Assembly: GCF_001665785.1 (NCBI RefSeq)
Contig: NZ_LZSO01000036.1
Location: forward strand, 1-64,000
Reading direction: 5' to 3'
Source: Mycolicibacterium peregrinum
GTDB lineage: Bacteria > Actinomycetota > Actinomycetes > Mycobacteriales > Mycobacteriaceae
Length of the DNA stretch: 64,000 nucleotides
Part shown: positions 35,381-42,969 of the stretch, one piece after another
Layout: the number at the start of each line of letters is the position of its first letter
Numbering within the stretch: position 1 is the stretch's first letter
Made by a program: the position numbers and the translations under genes
The notes under the pieces: model-generated
What the model saw: the letters and a program-made list of their open reading frames with translations, nothing else
Database searches by the model: none
What the model was told of the DNA's origin: nothing

Positions 35381-36601
35381 ATGAGACCGCGTAGGGGATT
35401 GCAGGGCGACGCCGCGATCGTCGGATACGTCGAGTTGCCGCCCGAACGCATGACGAAGGCCGCACCGGCTCCGTTCACACTCGAACAGTGGGCCCTGCTG
35501 GCTGCTGCGGCCCTGGAGGATGCCGGACTGTCGGCCGAGGAGGTCGACGGCATCGTCACCTCACACCTGGGCGAGTCGGAGATCTTCGTGCCGTCCACCG
35601 TGGCCGAATATCTCGGCGTACGGGCGAACTTCGCCGAGTTGCTGGATCTCGGTGGCGCGAGCGCTGCGGGAATGGTGTGGCGGGCAGCCGCCTCGATCGA
35701 ACTCGGCCTGTGCGACGTGGTGCTGTGTGCCCTGCCTGCGCGTTACATCACCCCGTCCTCCGAGCTGAAACCGAAGACACTGACCGATGCGGTGTTCTTC
35801 GGTTCGTCCAGCAACCAATTCGGCTCGCCGCAGGCCGAATTCGAGATTCCCTACGGCAACCTCGGTCAGAATGGGCCGTACGGGCAGGTGGCCCAACGTT
35901 ATTCCCACGAGTACGGCTACGACGAGCGGGCGATGGCCAAGATCGTGGTGGATCAACGGGTCAATGCCAACCACACCGACGGCGCCATCTGGAAAGACAC
36001 CCCGCTGAGCATCGAGGATGTGCTGGCCAGCCCGGTGATCGCCGATCCGCTGCACATGCTGGAGATCGTGATGCCGTGCGTCGGTGGGGCCGCCGTCGTC
36101 GTGGCGAGCGCCGAGGTGGCAGCTCGTTCCCGCAACCGGCCGGTGTGGATCAAGGGCTTTGGTGAACACGTGCCCTTCAAGACCCCCACCTACGCCGAGA
36201 ACCTGTTGGACACACCGATGCGCAAGGCTGCCGATACCGCGTTCGGGATGACCGAGCTGACCCGCGACCAGATGGACATGGTGTCGATCTACGACTGCTA
36301 CACGATCACGGTGCTGCTCAGCCTGGAGGACGCCGGATTCTGCGAGAAGGGCAAGGGCATGTCCTTCGTGTCCGATCACGACCTGACCTTCCGCGGCGAT
36401 TTCCCGCTCAACACCGCCGGCGGCCAACTCGGTTTCGGGCAAGCAGGATTGGCCGGCGGCATGCACCACGTGTGTGACGCCACCCGCCAGATCATGGGCC
36501 GTGCCGGCGCGGCCCAGGTCAGCGATTGCCATCGCGCGTTCGTGTCCGGTAACGGCGGCATCCTGTCCGAGCAAACCACTCTGATCCTGGAAGGCGACTG
36601 A
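35381..36601 (+). CDS. Thiolase-fold lipid-transfer protein (Ltp type), probable CoA-ester aldolase or thiolase-like enzyme
   Basis: A 406-residue thiolase-superfamily protein. The first catalytic Cys region reads DLGGASAAGM (residues 89-98) and carries no Cys. The C-terminal glycine loop reads VSGNGGILSEQ, also without Cys. Such Cys-less Ltp proteins act with DUF35 partners; Ltp2 with its partner is a retro-aldolase in steroid side-chain breakdown. A YDCYT motif near residue 304 corresponds to the conserved Tyr region. The ATG at 35381 has a GGAG site at good spacing. The DUF35 gene follows after 5 bp. Confidence 0.85.
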   Translation: MRPRRGLQGDAAIVGYVELPPERMTKAAPAPFTLEQWALLAAAALEDAGLSAEEVDGIVTSHLGESEIFVPSTVAEYLGVRANFAELLDLGGASAAGMVWRAAASIELGLCDVVLCALPARYITPSSELKPKTLTDAVFFGSSSNQFGSPQAEFEIPYGNLGQNGPYGQVAQRYSHEYGYDERAMAKIVVDQRVNANHTDGAIWKDTPLSIEDVLASPVIADPLHMLEIVMPCVGGAAVVVASAEVAARSRNRPVWIKGFGEHVPFKTPTYAENLLDTPMRKAADTAFGMTELTRDQMDMVSIYDCYTITVLLSLEDAGFCEKGKGMSFVSDHDLTFRGDFPLNTAGGQLGFGQAGLAGGMHHVCDATRQIMGRAGAAQVSDCHRAFVSGNGGILSEQTTLILEGD

Positions 36602-36606
36602 AACCG

Positions 36607-37029
36607 ATGACCGGATTCGCCCGGCCGATGCCGGTGAAAACCCCTACCAGCGCGCCCTTCTGGGATGCACTCGCGCAGCATCGCATCGTCATCCAGTACT
36701 CGCCGTCGACGCAGGCCTATGTGTTCTACCCCCGCGTGCTGGCGCCCCGCACCCTCGCCGATGACCTGGAGTGGCGGGAGATCTCGGGGATGGGCACGTT
36801 GTATTCGTTCACCGTGGCCCGCCGGCCGGTGGGCCCGCACTTCGCCGATGCCGTTCCGCAAATTCTGGGTATCGTGGAATGGGATGAGGGTCCGCGGTTC
36901 TCGACGGAACTCGTTGACGTCGCACCCGAGGAAATCTGTGTCGGTATGCGGGTCAAGCCCGTTTTCTGCGACTACCCGGACGCCTTTGCCGGGACCGGTG
37001 TGACCATGCTGCGCTACACGCGGGCTTGA
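36607..37029 (+). CDS. DUF35/OB-fold protein, partner of the Ltp-type protein, lacking the zinc ribbon cysteines
   Basis: A 140-residue OB-fold protein. The segment that normally forms a four-Cys rubredoxin-like zinc ribbon reads RIVIQYSPSTQAYVFYPRVL and has no cysteines. GMGTLYSFTVARRPVGPHF and IVEWDEGPRFSTELVD form the OB barrel. DUF35 proteins activate thiolase-fold partners and are encoded beside them, as here. Loss of the ribbon cysteines suggests the structural zinc is dispensable in this lineage. It lies in the cluster begun by the epimerase gene. Confidence 0.85.
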   Translation: MTGFARPMPVKTPTSAPFWDALAQHRIVIQYSPSTQAYVFYPRVLAPRTLADDLEWREISGMGTLYSFTVARRPVGPHFADAVPQILGIVEWDEGPRFSTELVDVAPEEICVGMRVKPVFCDYPDAFAGTGVTMLRYTRA

Positions 37030-37073
37030 TCACATCACTTGGCAGGAGGCTCACAGGAGAGGAGTATGGAGTC

Positions 37074-37352
37074 ATGCTAACCATACGAAAACTCATGGGG
37101 TCAGTGTTCGTAGCGGGAGCCGCGGTGGCGATTGCAGCAGGACCGACCGCCGCACTTATGACTGACGCGCCCGCGACGACGATCAGTGCTCAACCCAGCG
37201 GTGGCGGAGACGCCGGCGGTGGCGGTGGCTGCGACAGCGGCCCCGGCTGGAACGGTTGTGGTGGTTGGAACCCGGCCCAGGGTGGCTGGGGCCACGGCTG
37301 CTTGAACGGCATCTGCGGTGGCTGGGACGGCCAGCGCGGTTGGGGCAACTGA
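37074..37352 (+). CDS. Secreted Gly/Trp/Cys-rich small protein
   Basis: A 92-residue precursor with a signal peptide (RKLMGSVFVAGAAVAIAAGP, cleavage near TAA). The mature peptide is dominated by Gly, with Trp at GPGW, GGW and RGW and four cysteines (53, 62, 76, 81) in GCDSG, GCGG and GCLNGICGGW. I do not know a function. The two Cys pairs could form disulfides outside the cell. The ATG at 37074 is preceded by AGGAGAGGAG. A hairpin terminator follows directly after the stop. Confidence 0.7.
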   Translation: MLTIRKLMGSVFVAGAAVAIAAGPTAALMTDAPATTISAQPSGGGDAGGGGGCDSGPGWNGCGGWNPAQGGWGHGCLNGICGGWDGQRGWGN

Positions 37353-37360
37353 CACCCCGA

Positions 37361-37399
37361 GGTGATCATTCCGGCATGAGCCTGCCGGGATGGATCACC
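37361..37399 (+). terminator. Two-tier hairpin terminator after the small secreted protein gene
   Basis: Outer stem GGTGATC/GATCACC (7 bp), small internal loop, inner stem CCGGCA/TGCCGG (6 bp) and a six-base loop. It starts 8 bp after the stop at 37352. It supports the next gene beginning at the ATG 37405 rather than at 37390. Confidence 0.55.
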
Positions 37400-37404
37400 C
37401 TGCC

Positions 37405-38295
37405 ATGACCACACATTGGACGCCGGGTCGTCTCGGCGACCTCACCGGCACCCGCGTCATCGTGACCGGCGCGACCAATGGCGTAGGCCTCGGTACGGCC
37501 AGGGCACTGGCGCGTGCAGGCGCGCACGTGATCCTCGCCGTCCGTAATACTGCGCTGGGCGCCGCACGCGCGGCGGAGATCGGCGGGTCTACCGAGGTGA
37601 TCGAGCTCGACCTCGCCGATCTGTCCTCGGTGGAAGCCTTTCCGGGGCGCCTCGAAGGTGACGTCGACATCCTGATCAACAACGCCGGGGCCCTGAGCCA
37701 GCACCGCACGGACACGGTCGACGGTTTCGAGATGACCATCGGCACAAATCTGCTCGGTCCGTTCGCGCTGACGAATCTGCTGTTCGACCGGATCCGCAGG
37801 CAGATCGTCAACGTCGGCTCCGAAGCGCACAAGTCCGCGACGCTGCACCTCGACGACATGCACCTGCGTCACCACAAGTGGACGGTGATGGGTGCCTACG
37901 GCCGGTCGAAGCTGGCCGTCATGTTGTGGGGCCTTGAACTGGACCGCCGCCTGCGGACCGCGAATTCACCGGTGATCACCCAACTCACGCATCCGGGCTG
38001 GGTCGCGTCCAACTTGCCGAACGTCTCCGACAAACCGTTGATGAGCGCGGTACAGCGCGGCGTCAAGGCGGTGGCCGATGTGTTGGCCAACGACATCGAC
38101 GCGGGGGCGGCGCCCACGCTGTACTGCCTGAGTGAACCGATCCCGCCCGGAAGCTATGTCGGGGTGGACGGCCGGTTCGGGCTCCGTGGCGGTCCCGTGC
38201 TGATGGGACGTTCCGCGGTGGCGTGCGACTACGAAATCGCCGCCCGGGTTGTCGAATTCGCCGAACGTGAGACCGGCACGGCCATTCCGGTTTAG
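37405..38295 (+). CDS. SDR family oxidoreductase (retinol dehydrogenase-like)
   Basis: A 296-residue short-chain dehydrogenase with the cofactor motif TGATNGVGLG (residues 21-30), DILINNAGAL, and the active-site YxxxK in AYGRSKLAVML. It resembles the WW-domain/retinol dehydrogenase-like SDRs. The substrate is unknown. The start MTTHW at 37405 is chosen because an earlier ATG (37390) lies inside a terminator hairpin. Its stop overlaps the stop of the convergent enoyl-CoA hydratase gene by 4 bp. Confidence 0.87.
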   Translation: MTTHWTPGRLGDLTGTRVIVTGATNGVGLGTARALARAGAHVILAVRNTALGAARAAEIGGSTEVIELDLADLSSVEAFPGRLEGDVDILINNAGALSQHRTDTVDGFEMTIGTNLLGPFALTNLLFDRIRRQIVNVGSEAHKSATLHLDDMHLRHHKWTVMGAYGRSKLAVMLWGLELDRRLRTANSPVITQLTHPGWVASNLPNVSDKPLMSAVQRGVKAVADVLANDIDAGAAPTLYCLSEPIPPGSYVGVDGRFGLRGGPVLMGRSAVACDYEIAARVVEFAERETGTAIPV

Positions 38296-38951
38296 CCGGT
38301 CTGGGTCAGGGCCTGGACCGCCGGGCCGAACATGCCCTGTTTGATCGCACCCAGGGTGCCGGAGTCCTTGCCGCCCAACGGCCGCAGTAGTTCGGTGGCG
38401 GTGATGGTCACCGAACCCTCGGTGGCCGTGGCGTCGACCAGGCCGTACGCCTTCGCATCGATACCGCCGAACCGTCGGCCCGTGGTCATCGACGCGACCG
38501 CGGCCTGCGGGGTCAGCTTGGCCTGGATCAGTGCGGCCATGCCCGGTGTGAACGGAATCCGGATGTCCACCTCGGGGAAGCAGAAGAATCCGCGGTCGTC
38601 GCGCATCACGCGGAAGTCGTGGGCGATGGCGAGCATCGCGCCCGCCCCGAAGGCGTGGCCGACCACGGCCGCGGCCGTCGGGATGGGCAGTGTCAGCATG
38701 CGGGCCAACAGGCCCTGTACCCGGCCGACGTACCAATCGCCCTGATCACTGTGGGCGCCAAGCCAATCCAGATCGAGACCGTTGGAATAGAACTTGCTGT
38801 CCGCGGTCGTCACCAGGCCGTGTGCGCCCCTCGCGAGGACCCCGTCGAGTTGCGCATCGACTTCGTCGAGGAATTCCGGGGAGAACCGGTTCTCGTCGTC
38901 GCCGAGGTCGAGGATGGCGATGTCGCCGTCGTAATCAAGATTTGTGGCCAT
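38292..38951 (-). CDS. Enoyl-CoA hydratase/isomerase family protein (short)
   Basis: A 219-residue crotonase-fold protein, shorter than the usual ~260. The oxyanion-hole segments are DSKFYSNGLDLDWL and GHAFGAGAMLAIAHDFRVM, and FCFPEVDIRIPFTPGM follows. The usual catalytic Glu pair is not obvious, so the reaction could be isomerisation or hydrolysis. It lies downstream of, and overlaps by 17 bp, a TetR gene, so the two form an autoregulated unit. Confidence 0.85.
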   Translation of the reverse strand: MATNLDYDGDIAILDLGDDENRFSPEFLDEVDAQLDGVLARGAHGLVTTADSKFYSNGLDLDWLGAHSDQGDWYVGRVQGLLARMLTLPIPTAAAVVGHAFGAGAMLAIAHDFRVMRDDRGFFCFPEVDIRIPFTPGMAALIQAKLTPQAAVASMTTGRRFGGIDAKAYGLVDATATEGSVTITATELLRPLGGKDSGTLGAIKQGMFGPAVQALTQTG

Positions 38952-39564
38952 GGGATTCCTTCCTTCGGGGGTTGGGGGCGGGTCCTACCGCCAGCACGGC
39001 CGCCACGGCGGCACTGAGGTGGTGGCGGGAAGTCTGGTCGTCGAGGCGGTTGCGGTGCAGCAGGATCGCGGTCGGTAGGTCGACGATGCAGGTCGTCACG
39101 GTGTCCACCGCGGCCCGGTCGCGCCGGTCCCACGTGGCCATCGAGAGTTCGATCATCAAGTCCACCAACTGTTTTTCCAGCTCGCGTATCTGTTCGACCA
39201 ACTCGGCGGGGAGGTCATGGCCGAGCACCTGGTCGCGACTGATCTGCAGCAGCAGTCGCGCGGAGGCTCGGTGGCGTTCGGCGAATATCACCGGCGCGTA
39301 GGCGGCCGCGGCGATCGCGTCGGCGCCGCGGTGCGCCGCGGTGACCAGCTCACGCTGCAGGGCCAGGAATCGGCGCCCGGCCCGGAGCCAGACCTGGCCG
39401 AGCAGGCCGGCCCGGGAGCCGAACGAGTGATACAGCGCGCCGTTGGAAACGCCGACGGCCTCGCTGATCGCGCGGATGGTCACCGAGGCCGGTCCCGAGT
39501 GCACGGCCAGGGCTTCGGCGGCGTCGAGCACCGAATCCGGGTCGTAGACGCGAGGGCGGGGCAC
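38935..39564 (-). CDS. TetR family transcriptional regulator
   Basis: A 209-residue regulator. Its DNA-binding domain runs through VLDAAEALAVHSGPASVTIR and ISEAVGVSNGALYHSFGSRA, followed by a C-terminal TetR ligand domain. The GTG at 39564 is chosen; an upstream ATG (39585) would lie inside a near-perfect 24-bp operator. It is in one transcription unit with the enoyl-CoA hydratase gene (17-bp overlap). The operator lies only 10 bp upstream, indicating autorepression. Confidence 0.9.
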   Translation of the reverse strand: MPRPRVYDPDSVLDAAEALAVHSGPASVTIRAISEAVGVSNGALYHSFGSRAGLLGQVWLRAGRRFLALQRELVTAAHRGADAIAAAAYAPVIFAERHRASARLLLQISRDQVLGHDLPAELVEQIRELEKQLVDLMIELSMATWDRRDRAAVDTVTTCIVDLPTAILLHRNRLDDQTSRHHLSAAVAAVLAVGPAPNPRRKESHGHKS

Positions 39565-39573
39565 CCGGTCACC

Positions 39574-39597
39574 ATAACAGAGCAATCGCTCTGTTAT
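39574..39597. promoter_or_regulatory. 24-bp TetR-type operator
   Basis: Ten-base perfect arms ATAACAGAGC and GCTCTGTTAT separated by AATC. It is located 10 bp upstream of the leftward TetR/enoyl-CoA hydratase unit and about 70 bp upstream of the divergent TetR-irtA-irtB operon. Confidence 0.7.
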
Positions 39598-39618
39598 TCA
39601 GGATGCGGGTTGACGCGC

Positions 39619-39636
39619 ACTAAGGTGACCCTTAGT
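39619..39636. promoter_or_regulatory. 18-bp inverted repeat upstream of the tetR-irtA-irtB operon
   Basis: ACTAAGG-TGAC-CCTTAGT: seven-base perfect arms, 32 bp before the regulator start, with a possible -35-like TTGACG just before it. It may be the operator of the operon's own TetR protein. Similarity to an IdeR iron box (TTAGG half-sites) is only partial. Confidence 0.5.
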
Positions 39637-39667
39637 TTGTGGGGGTAACTTTCCTGTGGAGGTGGTC

Positions 39668-40378
39668 GTGGCCGGAACCGGTGTCCCCGCGCGCGTGGGT
39701 GGGCGCCCGCCGCTGATCGCGGTGTCCGACATCGTCTCCGCCGGTCGCGAGCTCGGCATGCGCAACCTGAGCATCAATGCCGTCGCCGCCCGGCTCGGGG
39801 TCTCCGCGACCGCGCTGTACCGCCACATCAGCGGTCGCTGGGAACTCGAGCGCCTGGTCGGGGAGAGTCTGCTCGCCGAGCTGGAGTTCGTCGACGATCC
39901 GGCCCGGTCCGTCGAAGACCATCTGCTGGCGTTCGGGGTCAACCTGCACCGGTTCACGCTGGACAATCCGGGCCTGGCCACCTACATGCAGGTCCTGTTC
40001 CCGCGTGGGGAAGCCGGCGCCCAGCTGCTGACCGACGAGATCGCCGCACTGGGCAGGCGCGGGTACACGGCCGAGGGGGCAGCGCTGCTCAGCAGTTCGG
40101 TGGCCGTGCTCGCGATCGGGCTGGCGGCCCAGCACGAACTCAAGGCCGAGGCCAGCGGCGGCGACGAGTTCGTCGTGGAACGCGATGCCGCAGCCCTTCG
40201 ACTGGCCGGTGACGCGGCGCTCGGGCCGGTGCACACGGCGGGTATGCAACTCAGTGGCCCGCAGTATCTGGAACTTCTGATGAACGCGCTGATCCGGGGA
40301 CTGCTGACGTCCGTGGTCCCGGGCAGGCCGATGACCGACATCGTGGCGGATCTGACCGCCCAGGGAGAGGACCGCTGA
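39668..40378 (+). CDS. TetR family regulator co-transcribed with irtA-irtB
   Basis: A 236-residue TetR protein. Its DNA-binding domain is AVSDIVSAGRELGMRNLSIN plus AVAARLGVSATALYRHISGR, with a large C-terminal ligand domain. The GTG at 39668 is preferred over 39656 because GGAGG sits 5 bp before it. Its TGA overlaps the irtA ATG (TGATG), so it is translationally coupled to the siderophore importer. It may sense iron-siderophore status or a related ligand in addition to the IdeR control usual for irtAB; that is inference. Confidence 0.88.
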   Translation: MAGTGVPARVGGRPPLIAVSDIVSAGRELGMRNLSINAVAARLGVSATALYRHISGRWELERLVGESLLAELEFVDDPARSVEDHLLAFGVNLHRFTLDNPGLATYMQVLFPRGEAGAQLLTDEIAALGRRGYTAEGAALLSSSVAVLAIGLAAQHELKAEASGGDEFVVERDAAALRLAGDAALGPVHTAGMQLSGPQYLELLMNALIRGLLTSVVPGRPMTDIVADLTAQGEDR

Positions 40379-42969
40379 TGGCACGCGGATTTCAGGGAGT
40401 GATGATGCGCGGCTTCGGCGCGCGCGATCACCAGGCGACCGTGGTCGAGACCACCTATCTGACCCCGAACATGCTGCGCCTGCGCCTGGTGTCGCCGACG
40501 GTGTTCGAGGACGCCATCGCCGAGCCGACGTCGTACCTGCGGTTCTGGGTTCCTGATCCCGACGGCTCGAAGACCGAGTTCCAGCGCGGCTACACCATGT
40601 CCGAAATGGATCCCGACACCGGGCATTTCGCGGTGGACGTGGTGTTGCACGAACCGTCGGGACCGGCGTCGAAGTGGGCCAGGGCTGCGAAGCCGGGCGA
40701 CACGATCCCGGTGATGGCCCTGGGTTCCACGGGATTCACCGTGCCCGAGGATCTGCCCGCCGGTTACCTGTTGATCGGTGACGCGGCGGCCATACCCGCC
40801 ATCAACGGGATCATCGGCGCCTTGCCGCGCGACATCCCGATCGAGGCCTATCTCGAGCAGCACGACGAGAACGATCTGCTGATCCCGATCGCCGAGCACC
40901 CACGGCTTCAGGTGCACTGGGTCAAGCGCCACGACACGACCTCACTGGCCGCCGCGATCGAGGCCAGGGACTGGTCGGACTGGTACTGCTGGGTGACACC
41001 GGAGGCCGGCTCGCTCAAGCACCTGCGTGCGCGATTGAAGGATGAGTTCGGCTTCCCCAAGTCCGAACTGCACGCCCAGGCCTACTGGACCGAGGGCCGG
41101 GCGATGGGCACCGACCGCACCGAAGCCGAGCCAGGCGCTGAGGCCGAGTCCGCTGATTCCGAAACTGTTGTGGCCGAGCCTGTTGACGTCGCAGCCACGG
41201 CTGCGCCCGCACGTGGTACCTGGCGCGCGCAGGGTGCGGGACGGCTGCTGGCCCCACTGAAAACCCCGCTGATCGTTTCGGGTGTGTTGCAGGCGATCAT
41301 CACCCTGATCCAGCTGGCACCCTTCGTCCTGCTGGTCGAGTTGGCCCGGCTGCTGCTGTCCGGTGCTGATGAATCTCGATTGTGGACACTGGGTTTGACG
41401 GCGGTCTGGCTGTTGGGTCTGGGCGCACTGCTGGGTGCCGGCCTGACCTTGTGGCTGCACCGGCTCGACGCGAAGTTCGCTCGCGAGTTGCGGACGCGGC
41501 TGTTGACCAAGATGGCGCGACTTCCGCTCGGCTGGTTCACCGCCCGCGGTTCGGGCTCGATCAAACAGCTGGTGCAGGACGACACCCTGTCACTGCACTA
41601 TCTGGTCACCCACGCGATCCCGGATGCCGTTGCTGCGGTGGTTGCCCCGGTGGCCGTGCTGGTCTACCTGTTCAGCGTCGACTGGCGCTTGGCGCTGGTG
41701 CTGTTCATCCCGGTGCTCACCTATCTGGTGCTGATGTCGGTGATGACCATCCAGTCCGGTGCCAAGATCGGCCAGGCGCAACGGTGGGCCGACCGGATGA
41801 GCGGAGAGGCCGGCGCCTACCTCGAGGGCCAACCCGTCGTCCGGGTGTTCGGCGGTGCGGCATCGTCGAGTTTCCGCCGCCGCCTCGACGAGTACATAGG
41901 CTTCCTCGTCGGCTGGCAGCGTCCGTTCACCGGTAAGAAGTCGCTGATGGACCTGGTCACCCGGCCCGGCACGTTCCTGTGGCTCATCGCCGCCGTCGGA
42001 ACCCCGATGATCATCGGCGGCTCGATGAACCCCGTCGATCTGCTGCCGTTCCTGTTGCTGGGCACCACATTCGGCGTCCGGCTGCTCGGTGTGGGATACG
42101 GGCTGGGTGGAATCCGCGGCGGCATGCTGGCCGCCCGCCGCATCCAGAACGCGCTCGACGAGGCGGACCTGGCGCTGCTCGAGCACCCGGACGAGCCAGG
42201 TGCGTCGGCCGCAGTGGTGTTCGACGGCGTGACCTTCGGGTACCGGCCGAGCGTTCCGGTGATTCAGGATGTCTCGCTGACCTTGCGTCCGGGCACTGTC
42301 ACCGCGCTCGTCGGTCCCTCGGGCTCGGGCAAGTCCACTCTGGCCGCGCTGCTGGCCCGGTTCCACGACGTCGGGTCAGGCGCGATCCGGCTGGACGGCA
42401 AGGACATCCGGTCCCTACCGGCCGACGAGCTGTACCGTCGGGTCGGGTTCGTGCTGCAAGAGACCCAGTTGGTGGCGGGTACGGTCGCCGAGAACATCGC
42501 GCTGGCCGATCCGGAAGCCGACCAGACCCGGATCGAGCAGGCCGCGCGAGACGCCCAGATCCACGACCGGATCCTGCGCCTGCCCGACGGATATCAGACG
42601 GTGCTCGGGGCGTCGTCGGCATTGTCCGGCGGTGAGCGGCAACGGCTCACCATCGCCAGGGCCATCCTGGCCGACACTCCAATCCTGATCCTGGACGAAG
42701 CTACGGCCTTTGCCGATCCGGAATCGGAATACCTTGTGCAGCAGGCGCTCAACCGGTTGACCACGGACCGGACCGTGCTCGTGATCGCGCACCGGTTGCA
42801 CACCATCACCCATGCCGATCAGATCGTGGTGCTCGACGGCGGCCGTATCGCCGAAACCGGCACCCATGAAGAACTGCTCGCCGAGGGTGGGCGTTACCAC
42901 CAGCTCTGGCAGACCGGTCAGTCACTGCATCCCAGCGGCGCCGTCACCGCAGGAGAGGCCGCACGATGA
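40378..42969 (+). CDS. irtA: Ferric-mycobactin/carboxymycobactin ABC importer subunit IrtA
   Basis: An 863-residue protein with the IrtA architecture. The N-terminal siderophore-interaction (FAD-binding reductase) domain covers residues ~1-245 (YLRFWVPDPD, RGYTMSEMD, YLLIGDAAAIPAING). A short acidic linker, six membrane helices (~290-570) and a nucleotide-binding domain follow, with Walker A GPSGSGKST (near 646), signature LSGGERQ (near 749) and Walker B LILDEAT (near 773). IrtA-IrtB is an exporter-fold ABC importer that takes in ferric carboxymycobactin or mycobactin and reduces the iron at the cytoplasmic side. It overlaps irtB by ATGA. Confidence 0.96.
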   Translation: MARGFQGVMMRGFGARDHQATVVETTYLTPNMLRLRLVSPTVFEDAIAEPTSYLRFWVPDPDGSKTEFQRGYTMSEMDPDTGHFAVDVVLHEPSGPASKWARAAKPGDTIPVMALGSTGFTVPEDLPAGYLLIGDAAAIPAINGIIGALPRDIPIEAYLEQHDENDLLIPIAEHPRLQVHWVKRHDTTSLAAAIEARDWSDWYCWVTPEAGSLKHLRARLKDEFGFPKSELHAQAYWTEGRAMGTDRTEAEPGAEAESADSETVVAEPVDVAATAAPARGTWRAQGAGRLLAPLKTPLIVSGVLQAIITLIQLAPFVLLVELARLLLSGADESRLWTLGLTAVWLLGLGALLGAGLTLWLHRLDAKFARELRTRLLTKMARLPLGWFTARGSGSIKQLVQDDTLSLHYLVTHAIPDAVAAVVAPVAVLVYLFSVDWRLALVLFIPVLTYLVLMSVMTIQSGAKIGQAQRWADRMSGEAGAYLEGQPVVRVFGGAASSSFRRRLDEYIGFLVGWQRPFTGKKSLMDLVTRPGTFLWLIAAVGTPMIIGGSMNPVDLLPFLLLGTTFGVRLLGVGYGLGGIRGGMLAARRIQNALDEADLALLEHPDEPGASAAVVFDGVTFGYRPSVPVIQDVSLTLRPGTVTALVGPSGSGKSTLAALLARFHDVGSGAIRLDGKDIRSLPADELYRRVGFVLQETQLVAGTVAENIALADPEADQTRIEQAARDAQIHDRILRLPDGYQTVLGASSALSGGERQRLTIARAILADTPILILDEATAFADPESEYLVQQALNRLTTDRTVLVIAHRLHTITHADQIVVLDGGRIAETGTHEELLAEGGRYHQLWQTGQSLHPSGAVTAGEAAR

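Noticed and set aside
39619..39636. IdeR iron box upstream of irtAB
   Set aside because: Considered because irtAB is IdeR-regulated, but only about half the positions of the 19-bp consensus match by hand, so it is listed as a general inverted repeat.
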